Source: Atherix ibis
Taxonomy: Eukaryota > Arthropoda > Insecta > Diptera > Athericidae
DNA: 64,000 nucleotides
Assembly (NCBI GenBank): GCA_958298945.1
Contig: OY282606.1
Location: 73,209,622 to 73,273,621 of the forward strand
Direction of reading: 5' to 3'
Below the pieces are notes generated by a model. It worked only from the letters and a program-made list of their open reading frames with translations, searched no databases and was not told the DNA's origin. How positions within the stretch are numbered: position 1 is the first letter of the stretch; each line of letters starts with the position of its first letter. A program made the position numbers and the translations under genes. Below, one piece after another: positions 24,595-35,571 of the stretch.

Positions 24595-24744
24595 GAATTC
24601 TCTATCCGACCAGTGCTATTTAATTACTGCACTAATTTGCATTTAGTTTCATCTTCGATCACGTAATCTTTTCGAAAGTTTTTTTTCAAGTGATCCATCA
24701 TGTCAATATCGTCAACGTATGCAAGAAGCTAAGACGTTGAGGCA

Positions 24745-25055
24745 TAGTCGTTAGCGCTGTGGACGACTACCCAAAGTGTCATGGGTTTAAATCCCATACT
24801 ACGCTCATTTTCAAAAAATCACTTTATCTTCTACTTCAACTTTAATTTCCTTATCTCATTATCCCTTCTTTAACATAAAATTCGAAAAAAAAACACCTGA
24901 AAAAACCATCAGCTATCAGAAACACGAAAATATCAATATCAGGTTTCGGTGGGGAAAACTAATCTTGAATAAAAACCCGTATTGGTCAAAGACAACAATC
25001 TGAAATGGAATATTATAATGGACGAAGCATGGCACCGTACCAAAAATTGCACGAA
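24745..25055 (+). mobile_element. tRNA-like SINE, copy 2
   Basis: The head contains TAGTCGTTAGCGC (24745-24757, A-box-like) and GGGTTTAAATCCC (24783-24795, B-box-like), about 25-40 bases apart as in tRNA-derived promoters. The body matches copy 1 (11622-11927) through AAACACCTGAAAA, ATCAGCTATCAGAAAC, CAAAGACAACAA and CGTACCAAAAATTGCACGAA. Identity looks like roughly three quarters by eye. A/T-rich sequence follows; I could not define a target duplication. Confidence 0.55.
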
Positions 25056-25189
25056 AACAGGCAGTAAGACTGCTGCATCAGACCGATTATCTGATAAGCG
25101 AAGGCAAAAACATGATCTTAAAACCGTTACAAATATAATTATAACATTTGTAAAAAAGGAATCCATGTTCCAAAATGAATGCTAAAAGG

Positions 25190-27180
25190 GAAATAAATAA
25201 TAGAGGGGGTCTCATTAATTTTGATCCCATAGTTGCTAGATCACTTTTAGATTAAATATATTAGAAAATGTAGCGAAAAGAGCTCCTGATCTTTGTGTGG
25301 TAACGGAAAACTATGCACACCTCAATTGTTCATATTGGAATATCATATTTAAACATTGCAATTTCCAGATGATGGAAAATTCTTTTGCAATGTTTGAAAA
25401 GCGGCCCTAAAATATATAAATAATGAAAAATTTAAAACTACTCGTACTTAAGCATTTTTATATATTAGAAAAATAAAAACATTGATATCGAAATGGCAGA
25501 ACACTGAATGTATCTTAAACGGTAACTTATATTTTTCTTAAACATCTTTAGATCCAAAATTTATTATCTTAAAATGTATCTTCTAACAACGGCCATTATA
25601 CAAAATTATACTCTAAAAATTATAATCTTTATGCATAAAGAAGGTAAGTGTAATAAAAACAACGATTTGCAATAAACATAACCCTATTTTTATATCTGTT
25701 AAATTGCATCTTATCGATTTTGGTATCTTAACAGCTTAAAAGTCTCATTAGTTTTTAAGTCCTTTTATCATCTTTCTTCAAAATATTCATAAATATTTTT
25801 TTTGTAGTCTAATTAGTTAAAAATCAAATAAATTTGAGTACTGCTTAAAAATTGATATGAAATAAAAAAAGGATAATAAAATAAGGATAAAATATTGGGA
25901 AATTAAACAAATTGCGAAAAAGATCAAAAACCTTTTCCGCTTTTTTTTGTATTTGAAATTATTATCCTTGCATGAGAATTATGTCCTAATCATATATTTT
26001 TATACATTAATTTGTATGAAATGGGCTGAACTAACCAGTTATTGATTATTTTTCTAATTAAATGGAAGTGAGACAAACAATGTCCACACGATTACCAACA
26101 ATATTCCGACCTACCAGCAATAATGCATTTACCTACCTATGAGTACCTGTAACTTTTTATAATCAAACTGTTTTTTAATATTATACGTTCAGAAACTATT
26201 GCAGACTATAATCAAAATAAATTTGTTTGTGTTAATCGAATAAATATTTGCCTTTTACGGTGCCAGAAAATTTACACTTCACATTCGACAAAAATTACTC
26301 TAATACTAACGTGTTTTTTAATAAATACTAGCTAAAGGGGGGGGGGGTATATAATTTCAAAAATCCAAGTCATTTTTTGTTTCGAAAACAACTTGTTACT
26401 TTTATAGTTTAGAAAAGAAAACTAATACACACTTAGTATTAAACAAATATTTACGAGAGTACGAGTATGACTTGTTTTCAACCTTAAACACTACAAATAC
26501 AATATGTGCACTGCTTTGAATGAAAATAACCTTGAACTGAAAGTATATGGAACTAAATGGAATCGACAACGTCGACGATACTACCTTGAACTAGTTCAAC
26601 TCTCTTGTTCAGGTTACCTTCTAGGATCGCTAATGTAGAAAATATTTCTATAGAAAGTGTCCTCGTTAATGTCAAATTTTTGATGGATTTCTGGTTGTGA
26701 TAACAAACGATAAATGGAAAATTCGATTTATGAATGACAGGTGCTATTGTCGATAATATACAAATATGAATAACATTTCCAAGGTGGGAACTGCTAGTCA
26801 GTGGAAGAGGTAAATCACCCTGCTTAAAAGTAGTCATCCGGTCGATTACCCTTTTCTTTTGTTGATTATTTGTTTAGTTTAGGTTAGGTTATTTTATATT
26901 AGAATTAATAATATAACATTGAACTTGGAGTATTTTTTTAAAAAATCTCCCTAACTACCAGAATAATTAGATTTCATCCGAAAATACTGATATTATTTTA
27001 CGAAAAACGAGTTATCACTTACACTCGGTGAATATTGATCCAAAATGTTATTTGTAGCATAGTTTGGTACATATTTTTTGAACAACAAAGCAACAGGATT
27101 TTTGGTCTAGGTCTGCTATTTAAAACAATACGAGACGTCCGGCAGATACCATAACTCTATTGAAAGTAGAGCCAAGTCGG
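25190..27180. other. AT-rich non-coding stretch
   Basis: No gene could be supported. An 11-nt G run lies at 26337-26347. A minus-strand open stretch at 26553-26837 has no recognisable domain. Confidence 0.5.
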
Positions 27181-27352
27181 TCGGTCTGTTCAAAAAGTAT
27201 CGCGAATTTTGTTTTTTTTTTAAATTATTTATTTATTCATGAATATCTATTTTGTCCCCTTCAAAGTAATCTCCACCAGATATTATAGACTTGTGCCAAC
27301 GTTTTTTCCAATCCTCGAAGCAGTCCAAAAAATTATTTGTTGTGATCTTGTA

Positions 27353-28084
27353 TCACGTCTTTATCTCTTCAAGTTTTGTGAAGAAGAAAAAGTCACAGAG
27401 GGCCAAATCTGGGGAATACGGTGGCTGCTGCATTATTAGTGTGTTGTTTTTGGTCAAAAATTCGCGCACAAGCAAAGATGCGTGAGCAAGGGCGTTATCA
27501 TGGTGCAAAAGCCAATTTTTGTTCTTCCACAAATCTGGGCGTTTCTGGCGGATTACTGCGCGCAACTTGCGCATAACTTGCAGGTAATATTCCTTATTGA
27601 CCCTTCCACCCTGTGGCACGAACTCATGATGCACCACGCCCCTGCAATCGAAGAAAACTGTAAGCAAACCTTCATATTCGACCGAACTTGGCGCACTTTT
27701 TTCGGTCTTGGCTCGTGCGGCAGCTTCCATTGGGATGATTGTGTTTTGGTCACCAGTTATGACCCTTTTGACGAATTTGCCCAAATTATTGATAAAAATG
27801 GAATGGCACGAGCCAATTGCTTTGTTTAAGTCTTCAGCAACTTCTCTAACGGTGATTCGCCAATTGGCCCATACTATTTTCTTCACTTCATCAATGTTTT
27901 CGTCTGTTGTTGACGTGTTGGGGCGTCCGGCACGCTTTTCGTCGTTCACATTTTCTCGGCCCTCTGAGAACATTTTGTACCACCGATTAGCGTTGCTTCG
28001 GTCCAAGGTAGCTTTACCATATGTCACAGTCAACATTCGGCATCGAAGACGAGCCAAAACACGTGCAAGAAAAGCAGGTGTCAA
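27353..28084 (-). pseudogene. mariner transposase, internally deleted
   Basis: The 243-codon frame keeps much of a DD34D transposase. The helix-turn-helix region has LDRSNANRWYKMFSEGREN and GRPNTSTTDENIDEVK. The catalytic region has VKRVITGDQNTI (normally GDExW), a middle block VVHHEFVPQGGRVNKEYYLQV, LLHHDNALAHASL with the second catalytic Asp, and YSPDLALCDFFFFTKL with the third. The stretch between IGSCHSIFINNLG and KFVKRVITGD is missing about 40-50 residues relative to the family. The start Met is internal; the true N-terminus is out of frame beyond 28084. It would excise and reinsert the element, but the deletion makes activity unlikely. Confidence 0.8.
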
Positions 28085-28100
28085 AAATTAACTGAACATT

Positions 28101-28210
28101 CAAAATGGCCGAACTTGTACCAACTTAAAGCCATCGAATATACGTAACCCGCGTCCAAAATGGCCGAACTTGTACCAACTAAATCGAAAATCGAATATAC
28201 GTAACCCGCG
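28101..28210. repeat. Tandem duplication inside the mariner end
   Basis: A ~53-bp unit starting CAAAATGGCCGAACTTGTAC and ending GAATATACGTAACCCGCG is present at 28101-28153 and 28156-28210, with small differences. The copies at 5975 and 40466 have one unit. Confidence 0.85.
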
Positions 28211-28249
28211 GAAATTCAAAATTCGCGATACTTTTTGAACAAACCTCGT

Positions 28250-28712
28250 ATTTATTGCAGACTCTGCAAGCAAGATCTTTCTTATCTTTGCGGATTTAGT
28301 CACCCGGCCGGCGCAGCCTTTAAAGCTTAATTTCATGATATCGGTCATATATTTTGCCATCAAATAACCTCTGCAATCGCCAATATACATGCAGGTTAAT
28401 CTTATCAACATCGTGAAGGTCGGTGATCTGGCCAGATTTTTTTATAACATTGCTCAATAGAAGGTAGTACCTTAACATTGGCTTGTATCCTAATGAGCTT
28501 TGTTATATGAAAGTTTTGATTTAATTATTGAATAGACATTATCTATAGTTATCCAAAAACGTGTTTGGGTGGGGGAAGGGGTTTAGTTGATTAAATAATT
28601 TTATTTTGGCAGCAATTTTATGCAGAATATATGTAGACTAGCCGCCCATCATGGCCTAGTGATGAATAAAGGAGGAGAGAGATAACCGCATGTAAATGAG
28701 AAAATTATTAAA
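28250..28712. other. Short non-coding gap between mariners
   Basis: No feature is recognised. Confidence 0.5.
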
Positions 28713-28714
28713 TA

Positions 28715-29948
28715 TTGGGTTGTTAAGAAAGTAATTTCGTTGTTTACCAACCGAAGACTTAATTGTAATTTTTCATAACTAACTTTACACTTAAGCCGCA
28801 TACTCATATGTATTTTGACAGCTGACATAACAAGGCTCACTTGTGAAAAAATTCGATTGATTCCGCATAGTAGTTTTTAGTTGATACCCTTTCAAATATG
28901 AAATGTGAAAAACAACATTTTCGGCATATTTTACTTTTTTACTATAGAAAAGATAAAAATGCTGTTCAAGCAAGAAAAATGTTATCTGACGTGTATGGAG
29001 AAGATGTGTTAAGTGAGCGCCAGTGCCAAAAATTTCGATCCGGCAATTTTGATCTCGAAGATGCACCACGTTCTGGAAGGCCAGTTGAAGCTGATGAAGA
29101 CACAATAAAAGCATTAATTGATACAAACCGACGAATAACAACTCGTGAGATCATTTGAAGCGGGTAGGTTTTATCTCAAAGCTCGACGTATGGGTTCACC
29201 ATCTTCTTACGGAAAAAATTTGTGCCGTCGCATTGACGTTTGTGATTTACTTCTCAAACACCAAGAAAATAATTCATTTTAGAAGCGTATCATAACTGGG
29301 GACGAGAAATGGGTTGTCTACAACAATGTTAAGCGCAAAAGATCCTGGTGTAGAAAAAGGAATAGAACCGACTCAAAGCATATCGAAAGCCAATATTCAT
29401 CAAAAAAAAGTTCTGCTATCTGTTTGGTGGGATTTTAAAGGAATCATTTATTTTAAGCTTCTACCGAAATACACAACGATCAATTCTGAAGTGTACTGTC
29501 ATCAGTTAGACAAATTGAATGCTTCACTTAAAGAAAAAAGGCCAGAATTGGTCAATAGGAAAGGTATAGTGTTTCAACAGGATAATGCGAAACTACATAC
29601 AAGTTTGACCACGGCAAAAGCTTTTAGAGCTTGGATGGGATATACTGTCACATCCACCATACTCTCCAGACCTAGCATCTCCGATTATCATTTGTTCCGG
29701 TCTCTACAAAATTTTTTAGACGATAAAACGTTTAATCCAAATGGGGAGGTCAATAATTACTTGGATTAGTTTTTTGCCAACAAAGAACAAACATTTTATG
29801 AGCGTCGAATCATGCTACTGCCAGAAAGATGGTAAAGGGTATTGGATCAGACTGGACAATATAAAATTGAATAAAACATTAATTCACTATAAGAAAATCG
29901 TCTTTCATTTTTATTAAAAAAAACGAAATTACTTTCTTGACAACCGAA
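28715..29948 (+). mobile_element. mariner with TTGGGTTGT-type ends
   Basis: Left end TTGGGTTGTTAAGAAAGTAA and right end (reverse complement) TTCGGTTGTCAAGAAAGTAA bound a 1234-bp element. Both sides are flanked by TA (28713-28714 and 29949-29950), the mariner target duplication. The length is close to a full element (about 1.25-1.3 kb). A related, more damaged copy lies at 56343-57195. Confidence 0.9.
28898..29770 (+). pseudogene. mariner transposase, frameshifted
   Basis: The N-terminal 86 codons (28898-29158) carry the helix-turn-helix region: HFRHILLFYYRKDKNAVQAR, SERQCQKFRSGNFDLEDAPR, SGRPVEADEDTIKALIDTNR. The frame then ends because about 40 nt present in the sister copy at 56.7 kb are deleted (junction near 29155). 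Downstream, KRIITGDEKWVVYNNVKRKR (from 29283) holds the first catalytic Asp. The 151-codon frame 29314-29769 holds VFQQDNAKLHTS (second Asp) and SISDYHLFRSLQNF (third Asp), 33 residues apart rather than the usual 34. A stop follows at 29767-29769. Not functional. Confidence 0.85.
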
Positions 29949-29949
29949 T

Positions 29950-31080
29950 ATAATCAGATAGCAATATTTTATTGTACAATTTTTTTTTTAATTCATGATT
30001 TAAAAATTTAGACAATCTTACCTTTCAATCTTAAAGACCATTTATCTTAAGTATAACTGTCGGCACCATTTTTATAATAACAGTGCTTGTTTTCTAGAAT
30101 AAAACTAGTAAGTAATGCTTAAATATCACCAAATGTCCTCATGATTGTGGCGCTACATAATGGCCCTTGGCTCTTGTCTCAGAAACCTTATAACAATAAC
30201 AAAAAATAAATGCTTAAATAATTCAAAAGAGATCTGTTAATATAATTTATAAATACTTTGATAACAGGAGATGTACGGTTCAGTTAAGAAGCTATGAAAC
30301 TTATCTTTCCAATTTCTCAGAACAAGTGTTATCAGGTTGAGCTGTTTCATTGAAGTTAAATTTTATGTTTGCCCGTAAATATGTTATGATAAAAATTTAC
30401 CTAAGAAAATAATTATAATAAGTAAATCTCTAAAATAATAACATAAAAATTACTAGTTGACTAAGATTTTAAGTCGTAAAATGAATTTCTGAGAAAAATT
30501 TAATCTCACCCTTCGTATTAGCTAAATAATCTTCAATTATCTTTGTCGTTTGAATAATTTTTCTTTTCTTCTCTCTACATTATCATTACAAGTAAACCAA
30601 AAAAAAATGCCTGTAAATTTATAAAATTTTATCCTATTGTTTGTTTATAGCATAGAATAATTTTAGCGTTGAATCCCTGGCCTAATAAATTTAAATAAAA
30701 ACAACTATAAAACCAAATAAATAATAACCAAAATTTTTTTTAGAAAAACCAATTTATTTTATCTGCTAGAAAATATTTACTTTGCATTCAATTAAAATAC
30801 AATTAAATAAACATAGAGTTATAACCATACTTACGAATAACTATATATTTGGCCATGTATAATATGCTGACATAATTTTTTAGAAAGAAAAAAAAAACAA
30901 ATATAAAAACGCCTCAACTTAAGTTACGTTAATGATGATATTTTTGAAATATTTTGGAAATAGAATTATGTGCTTTGTAAATTATTTGTAAATATTATAA
31001 ATGGGTGTTAATAAATTTTTATAACGATAAAAATAAACTTAAATGATTATTTTTATTGTTATTATAGCTAAACATCGAGG
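29950..31080. other. AT-rich non-coding stretch upstream of the peptide gene
   Basis: No coding signal is seen. It includes GATA-containing and A/T-run sequences and would hold any upstream control region of the gene at 31352, but I found no convincing regulatory cluster. Confidence 0.45.
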
Positions 31081-31086
31081 ATCCTC

Positions 31087-31094
31087 TATAAAAA
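31087..31094 (+). promoter_or_regulatory. TATA box of the cysteine-rich peptide gene
   Basis: TATAAAAA lies 32 bases upstream of the A of a TCAGTT initiator (31117-31122). This is the spacing of a classical fly TATA/initiator promoter. Confidence 0.7.
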
Positions 31095-31116
31095 TGCAAG
31101 CTTAGCTTCCCAAATA

Positions 31117-31122
31117 TCAGTT
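31117..31122 (+). promoter_or_regulatory. Initiator element, predicted transcription start
   Basis: TCAGTT matches the arthropod initiator (TCAGTY). Transcription would start at the A, 31119, giving a 233-nt leader. No ATG occurs between 31119 and the start codon at 31352. Confidence 0.65.
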
Positions 31123-31126
31123 ATTC

Positions 31127-31136
31127 GGGAAAATTC
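31127..31136 (+). promoter_or_regulatory. Dif-type kappa-B-like site in the leader
   Basis: GGGAAAATTC fits the GGGAAANYYY consensus reported for the fly NF-kappa-B factor Dif. It lies 8 bases after the predicted start, an unusual position. A single 10-base match can be chance. Confidence 0.3.
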
Positions 31137-31351
31137 ATATACGCTACACGAATTTGTGGCAAATATTTTTCTCACTGCTAACTAAGCTTCAAACCGTCCG
31201 TGTTGGAAAAGTTCATTTTTCTCTTTCTACCACCTGTGTTTAACACGACCGCTCCGTAGCTAAGCCTTAAACCGTGTGTTCAATTAGTATCTAAGTTAAA
31301 AACCACATAGTGTATTTAATAAAAGAAGAAGAAAAACTCATAAACATAAAC

Positions 31352-31683
31352 ATGAGTGCGCGTAAATTTCTGGTTTTTTATTTTCTGACTGCCATCATTC
31401 TAATATCGTCGGTGTCCGCTGTTGATCGAAGTATTATTAATAAACAATAAACAATAATTTGCTTTTGTATAATTTTTACCATTCAAAATTTAAATTTTAT
31501 TTTCTATTTATATTTTCCCAAAAAAAAGGTCCTTTGATATTTCCTGGGCTCAATAATAATCCAATTCGGCGGAATTGTGTCTTGGCTAATTGCCAACAGT
31601 TCTGTATGAAAACCTATCAAAAGAATGGTCGCTGCTTTTGGTCATCATGTTTCTGCGGTCCATTTCAGCAGAACAACCTTTAA
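31352..31683 (+). CDS. Secreted defensin-like (CS-alpha-beta) peptide, two exons
   Basis: Exon 1 (31352-31430) starts at AAACATGAG, a good fly start context, and encodes MSARK, a hydrophobic core and SSVSA-VDR, a signal peptide probably cut after residue 23. The intron (31431-31528, GT...AG, 98 nt, T-rich before the AG) is in phase 1, and A joined to GT restores Ser. Exon 2 (31529-31683) adds 50 codons. The 77-residue precursor has Cys at 43, 48, 52, 62, 67 and 69, in a C-x4-CxxxC-x9-C-x4-CxC spacing. It also has a gamma-core (Gly60-Arg61-Cys62), Arg40-Arg41 just before the cysteine domain (possible furin-type site) and no acidic residue after Asp25. The likely role is a secreted antimicrobial peptide of fat body or epithelium, inferred from architecture only. 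The first loop is shorter than in classical insect defensins, so a related cysteine-stabilised peptide of other function is possible. Confidence 0.75.
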
Positions 31684-31782
31684 TATTTAATTATAATTTA
31701 ATTTATTTTACATTAAAATATGATTTTGTAAATTTTGATTTTCAAAAAAAAACAACTAAAATTAAAATGCAAAAATTCTTGT

Positions 31783-31813
31783 AATAAATATTGTAAAAAA
31801 AAGTATAAATAAA
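31783..31813 (+). terminator. Polyadenylation signals of the peptide gene
   Basis: AATAAA occurs at 31783-31788 and again at 31808-31813, 100-130 bases after the stop codon. A T/G-rich stretch (TTTGCTGTTTTC) follows. Together with the promoter this gives a transcript of about 0.6 kb after splicing. Confidence 0.55.
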
Positions 31814-31814
31814 T

Positions 31815-34320
31815 TTGCTGTTTTCTATTTTTAATTTTCATTTTTTTAAGCTTATAAGTTCTTAGACTTTTATGAAAAATCACTTTAATAGGAAAATTAT
31901 TACGCAATCTGATCGAATATTTTAGCACTGATGGCGTAGATACTAAGCCAATAAATAAAACAAGAATTCAAAAGAAAATAAATCGAAGAAGCAAATACCA
32001 AAAATGCACTAAAGTTTATAGATCGAAGGAGGAAATTTGATGGTGTCTTAAAGGAGTGTTCGTCATGCTCATCATTAATTCCACATCAACGTTCGGCAAA
32101 TAGGTTTAGTTCCATCACGCCCATGGGAATGGGAATAATACCAAAATAATGGCAAATGTTCTTCGGTTTATTTTTCCTTCTCCGTCTTGTTTGTCTCCTT
32201 TTTTTCTTTCTGGCAATTATGTTGGGCTTTTATGATACAGATTGCTTACTATATGAATAATATGAGCTCTCATCTATAACAGACATCGACGTTCCCATAA
32301 TGGATCTGATTTGTTATACGTTATATTTTAGTATAAAGAATTTAACCTAGGGTAGTCCTTATAAATGTAATCAGTAAGTATGTAAGTCTTTGGGTGTTAG
32401 GGAAACTAAGATAATAGAGGTAGGTATTAAAAAATACAAGAAAATTACCCTTTTCTTAGGTATTCTTTTCATAATGTTTCGTTTACGTAAAGAGTCAATA
32501 ATGATAGAATTTTTATTGTTTTTTTTTTTGTTTGATCAAAAAGGATATTTATTTGTGTAAAGGGAAAACATCACAATTTCTTACTTTTTGGCGTAATTGC
32601 AATTTTAAGCATTTAGAATAGAAAAATTTCAAATATATAAATTTAAGATCCTCATCCTAAAGAAGATTGCACCTTAAAAAAGGACATTAAAACTGTTACC
32701 AAGGTATCTCACTATAATTTGGGTAAATTTTAAAAAATATTAAAATAGTTTTTTAAATTATCTTTTTAAATTTACCTAAAATATGGTTAATAAATTTTCC
32801 ATAAATTTGCTCCAATCAATTGATTTTTATTTAATTCACTTTTTCGAACTTTTTGTAATTTTTCCTCTTCAGAAAATGGTAAATAATTTCATCTTCAAAT
32901 GAACTTTTAAATATTATTAAAAAATACTTTATGAATTTATGATAATTTTAATAAGAATTTCATGCATTCAAATTTCATGGTAAAACTGAAATTTATAATT
33001 TATAATGAAAATTACCATGTAATTGATTATATTTTTTTCGGAAAAATTCTTATTTCATCATCATTTGAGAAACAAAAAAATATTGGTTTTTTTCATAACC
33101 AAAATTTCCGGAAAGAAGACATAAAAATGAAAAAAAAACTCCCAAGGACATTATAAGTACATTTTGGATATTTCTCTAAAATTTTATAATCGATTGATCC
33201 AACTTTTAATTTAATATCGTTAACGAAAATTTTATAGAAAATTTATTTGATTTATTGTGGTATTTTTCTAGTTTTCGTTACTTTCCTTCGGAAAAGAAGA
33301 ATTCTAATTTAAATGTTATTCCGAAAACTTTATTTCCATTTTATTATCTTGTTTTTATTCTTGCACTTAAAGTTCATCCTACAAGAATTTTTTAAACAAT
33401 TACATATGGAGGCGAGTTCAATAATTTTTTATATTCCGAGTAGAATATTGTAGAACAATTGTAAAAAAAATTATATAAATTATGGAGTATTCTATACAAA
33501 AAATATATTTTGTATTAGACAAATAAAAAGATATTTGCAAAATTTGATGAAACTGAACTAGACTTTATAAAAAATCCATTTTATATCACAATAGGAATTT
33601 TGCAGAGTTTAAGTTTTCAAATTATGGATAATTACTATGGCAACAGATAATTTTTTTTGGAAAAGATCCTTAGACAGATTGAGGATGCTATTTTACAATA
33701 TATTTAAATCTGAATCGAAGGATAATTATTTTGCGATGTATTTTTTTAAGTGAACTCATACAGAAAACATTAATAATTTCAATAATGACATATTCTTCCA
33801 TTCCTTATTTGAATTTATTTCTAGTCGTTGAAAAGATATATTATTATTATAATATTCTCCACGGTAACTTTATGTCATATTTGTATAGTGTTATTTATAG
33901 CGTAACATTTTCTGCTTCCAAAAGATGATTGCCCTGACCAAACATCTTCAGAAAAATTCTCTGCCGAGTCCTCTGTGTCGGGTAGGTGATGACATTAATC
34001 GGAACCATAACTTGGATTGATACATTTTAATAATACTGCAGCTTCATCTATTACCATTTCCGACGATTTGTGTTATATTACAACACCAAACATCTATAGA
34101 AAATTTCATGCGGCTGCACCCCTTTTCTCCAACGACAATATTTTGCCCTCGGTTTAACTATAACCCCGATCAGGTTATGTGCCGTTTCCGGATGGGACTG
34201 AAGAAACTCGCTATTAGTCACAACTTTTTTATACAATTGCCAGATACATGATTTACTGTAGACTCTCTTGTTTTACCCATAGGTACTTCAAACCGATAAA
34301 TTTTAAAATACTTCAATTAA
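31815..34320. other. AT-rich non-coding stretch
   Basis: No further exon, related peptide gene or element is recognisable. Confidence 0.5.
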
Positions 34321-34325
34321 TACTA

Positions 34326-35571
34326 CCAGGTGTATACGCTTAAATCCGCTGTTTGGTCATAGATGGCGTGAGTGAGCGTATTAAGCTACCATGGGCACGC
34401 CATACTTTTTTTTATGGGTTTGACATCTGTCAACATTAATCAGTGCATATTGTCAGCAATTTCGTACAACAACATACATTTTTCCTTTGGTAATCATGTC
34501 TAGTTTTGTGCCAGAAAAAGAGCATATGCGGGAAGCTCTGCTTTTCTGCTTCAATTTGAAGAAATCGTCTGCCGAATCGCATCGAATGCTTATGAAGGTC
34601 TATGGTAACAGTGTTCTATTGTAAACAACGTTCCGAGATTGATTTCGTCGGTTCAAAGACGGCAATTTTGACTTCCTGCCTAGGGAGGTTGAGGACCATA
34701 ATTGCAGGCTCTTTTGGACGAAGACGATACCCAATCGTAAAAAATGCTCGCTGAGCAATTGGGTGTTACTCAACCAGCCATTTCCATGCGTATACGTGCC
34801 ATGGGGAAGATTGAAAAGATCGGAAAATGGGTGCCGCATGAATTGAACGATAGGCAGATGGAGCGACGCTAAAACACAAGCGAAATCTTGCTCGCCTTAC
34901 AAAAATGAAAGTCGTTCCTGCATCGGATTATGATAGGTGATGAAAAATGGATATATTTCGACAATTCTAAACGCAAGAAATCGTGGATTGATACCGGCCA
35001 ACCATCAACATCTTCCCCAAAACCAAATCGCTTCGGATAGAAGATGATGCTGTGCGTTTGGTGGGATAGCAGGGTATCGTCTACTATGAGATATTGAAAC
35101 CTGGTGAAACTGTCAATGCCCACCGCTACCACCAACAACTAATTAAATTGCACTGTGCTCTGCATGAAAAAAGGACGGATTATCAACAAAGACATGACAA
35201 GCTGATTTTCCTCCACGACAACGCACCATCGCACACATCAAAAATGGTCTGAAACTACTGGGAGGTGCTACCCCACCCCGTTTATTCACCAGTCCTGGTT
35301 CCTTCCGACTACCACCTGTTTTCGTCGGTGGGCTATGCGCTCGCTGAGCAGAACTTCGATTCTTACGAAGACGTCCGAAAATGGCTTGATGAGGAGTTTG
35401 CCTTAAAGAGAAGGAAGTTTTTTGGCGTGGTATCCACAAATTGACCGAGAGATGGAAAAAATGTGTAGCTAGCGAGGGCAAGTACTTTGAATACATTTGT
35501 TTTTCCTTTCTATGAAAAAAAACATGTGTTTTTTTGACTAAAAAGCAGCGGACTTAAGCTTATACACCCTG
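34326..35571 (+). mobile_element. mariner with CAGGTGTATA-type ends
   Basis: The left end (from 34326; GGTGTATACGCTTAAATCCG) and the right end (reverse complement GGTGTATAAGCTTAAGTCCG, outer base 35571) are flanked by TA (34324-34325 and 35572-35573). At 1246 bp it is near full length. The transposase reads on the + strand. Confidence 0.9.
34498..35515 (+). pseudogene. mariner transposase, many frameshifts
   Basis: The start at 34498 gives MSSFVPEKEHMREALLFCF, then LKKSSAESHRMLMKVYGNS, the helix-turn-helix region of mauritiana-group mariners. Further on, frames change repeatedly. TTFRDWFRRFKDGNFDF lies near 34625-34675, WVPHELNDRQM near 34830-34860 and the region with the first catalytic Asp (IGDEKWIYFDN) near 34930-34970. 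A PGETVNAHRYHQQLI-like block is near 35100-35140, FLHDNAPSHTS (second Asp) near 35210-35240 and the third-Asp region near 35300-35330. GIHKLTERWKKCVASEGKYF (35430-35490) is the usual C-terminus. Minus-strand open stretches over it are shadows. Confidence 0.8.

Larger units (their letters stand above)
22511..24640 (-). mobile_element. R1-like non-LTR retroposon, eroded
   Basis: The element reads on the minus strand from about 24640 down to 22511. It holds part of a reverse transcriptase (24594-24319), a decayed middle, a C-terminal zinc-knuckle region (23344-22997) and a ~350-bp 3' untranslated region (about 22860-22511). Three other copies of that 3' region occur in the window without the ORF. 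The whole element is more GC-rich than its surroundings. The middle is disturbed by local inverted duplications. R1-group placement rests on the RT and C-terminal style and is provisional. Confidence 0.7.
27181..28248 (-). mobile_element. mariner, copy with CGAGGTCTG-type ends
   Basis: Terminal repeats GGTCTGTTCAAAAAGTATCG (left, from 27182) and its reverse complement (right, ending CCTCG at 28248, followed by TA) bound a ~1.07-kb mariner. The transposase reads on the minus strand. The same ends occur at 5975-6290 and 40466-41646. The left outermost bases are worn. An internal deletion removes the DNA-binding/catalytic linker, and a tandem duplication lies near the right end. Confidence 0.9.

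Noticed and set aside
24745..24820. Genuine tRNA gene
   Set aside because: The acceptor and anticodon stems do not pair well and the sequence continues into the SINE body shared with 11622-11927.
27482..28091. Two long plus-strand open frames (115 and 127 codons)
   Set aside because: Antisense shadows of the minus-strand mariner transposase.
35143..35496. 117-codon minus-strand open frame
   Set aside because: Antisense shadow of the mariner transposase at 34498-35515.
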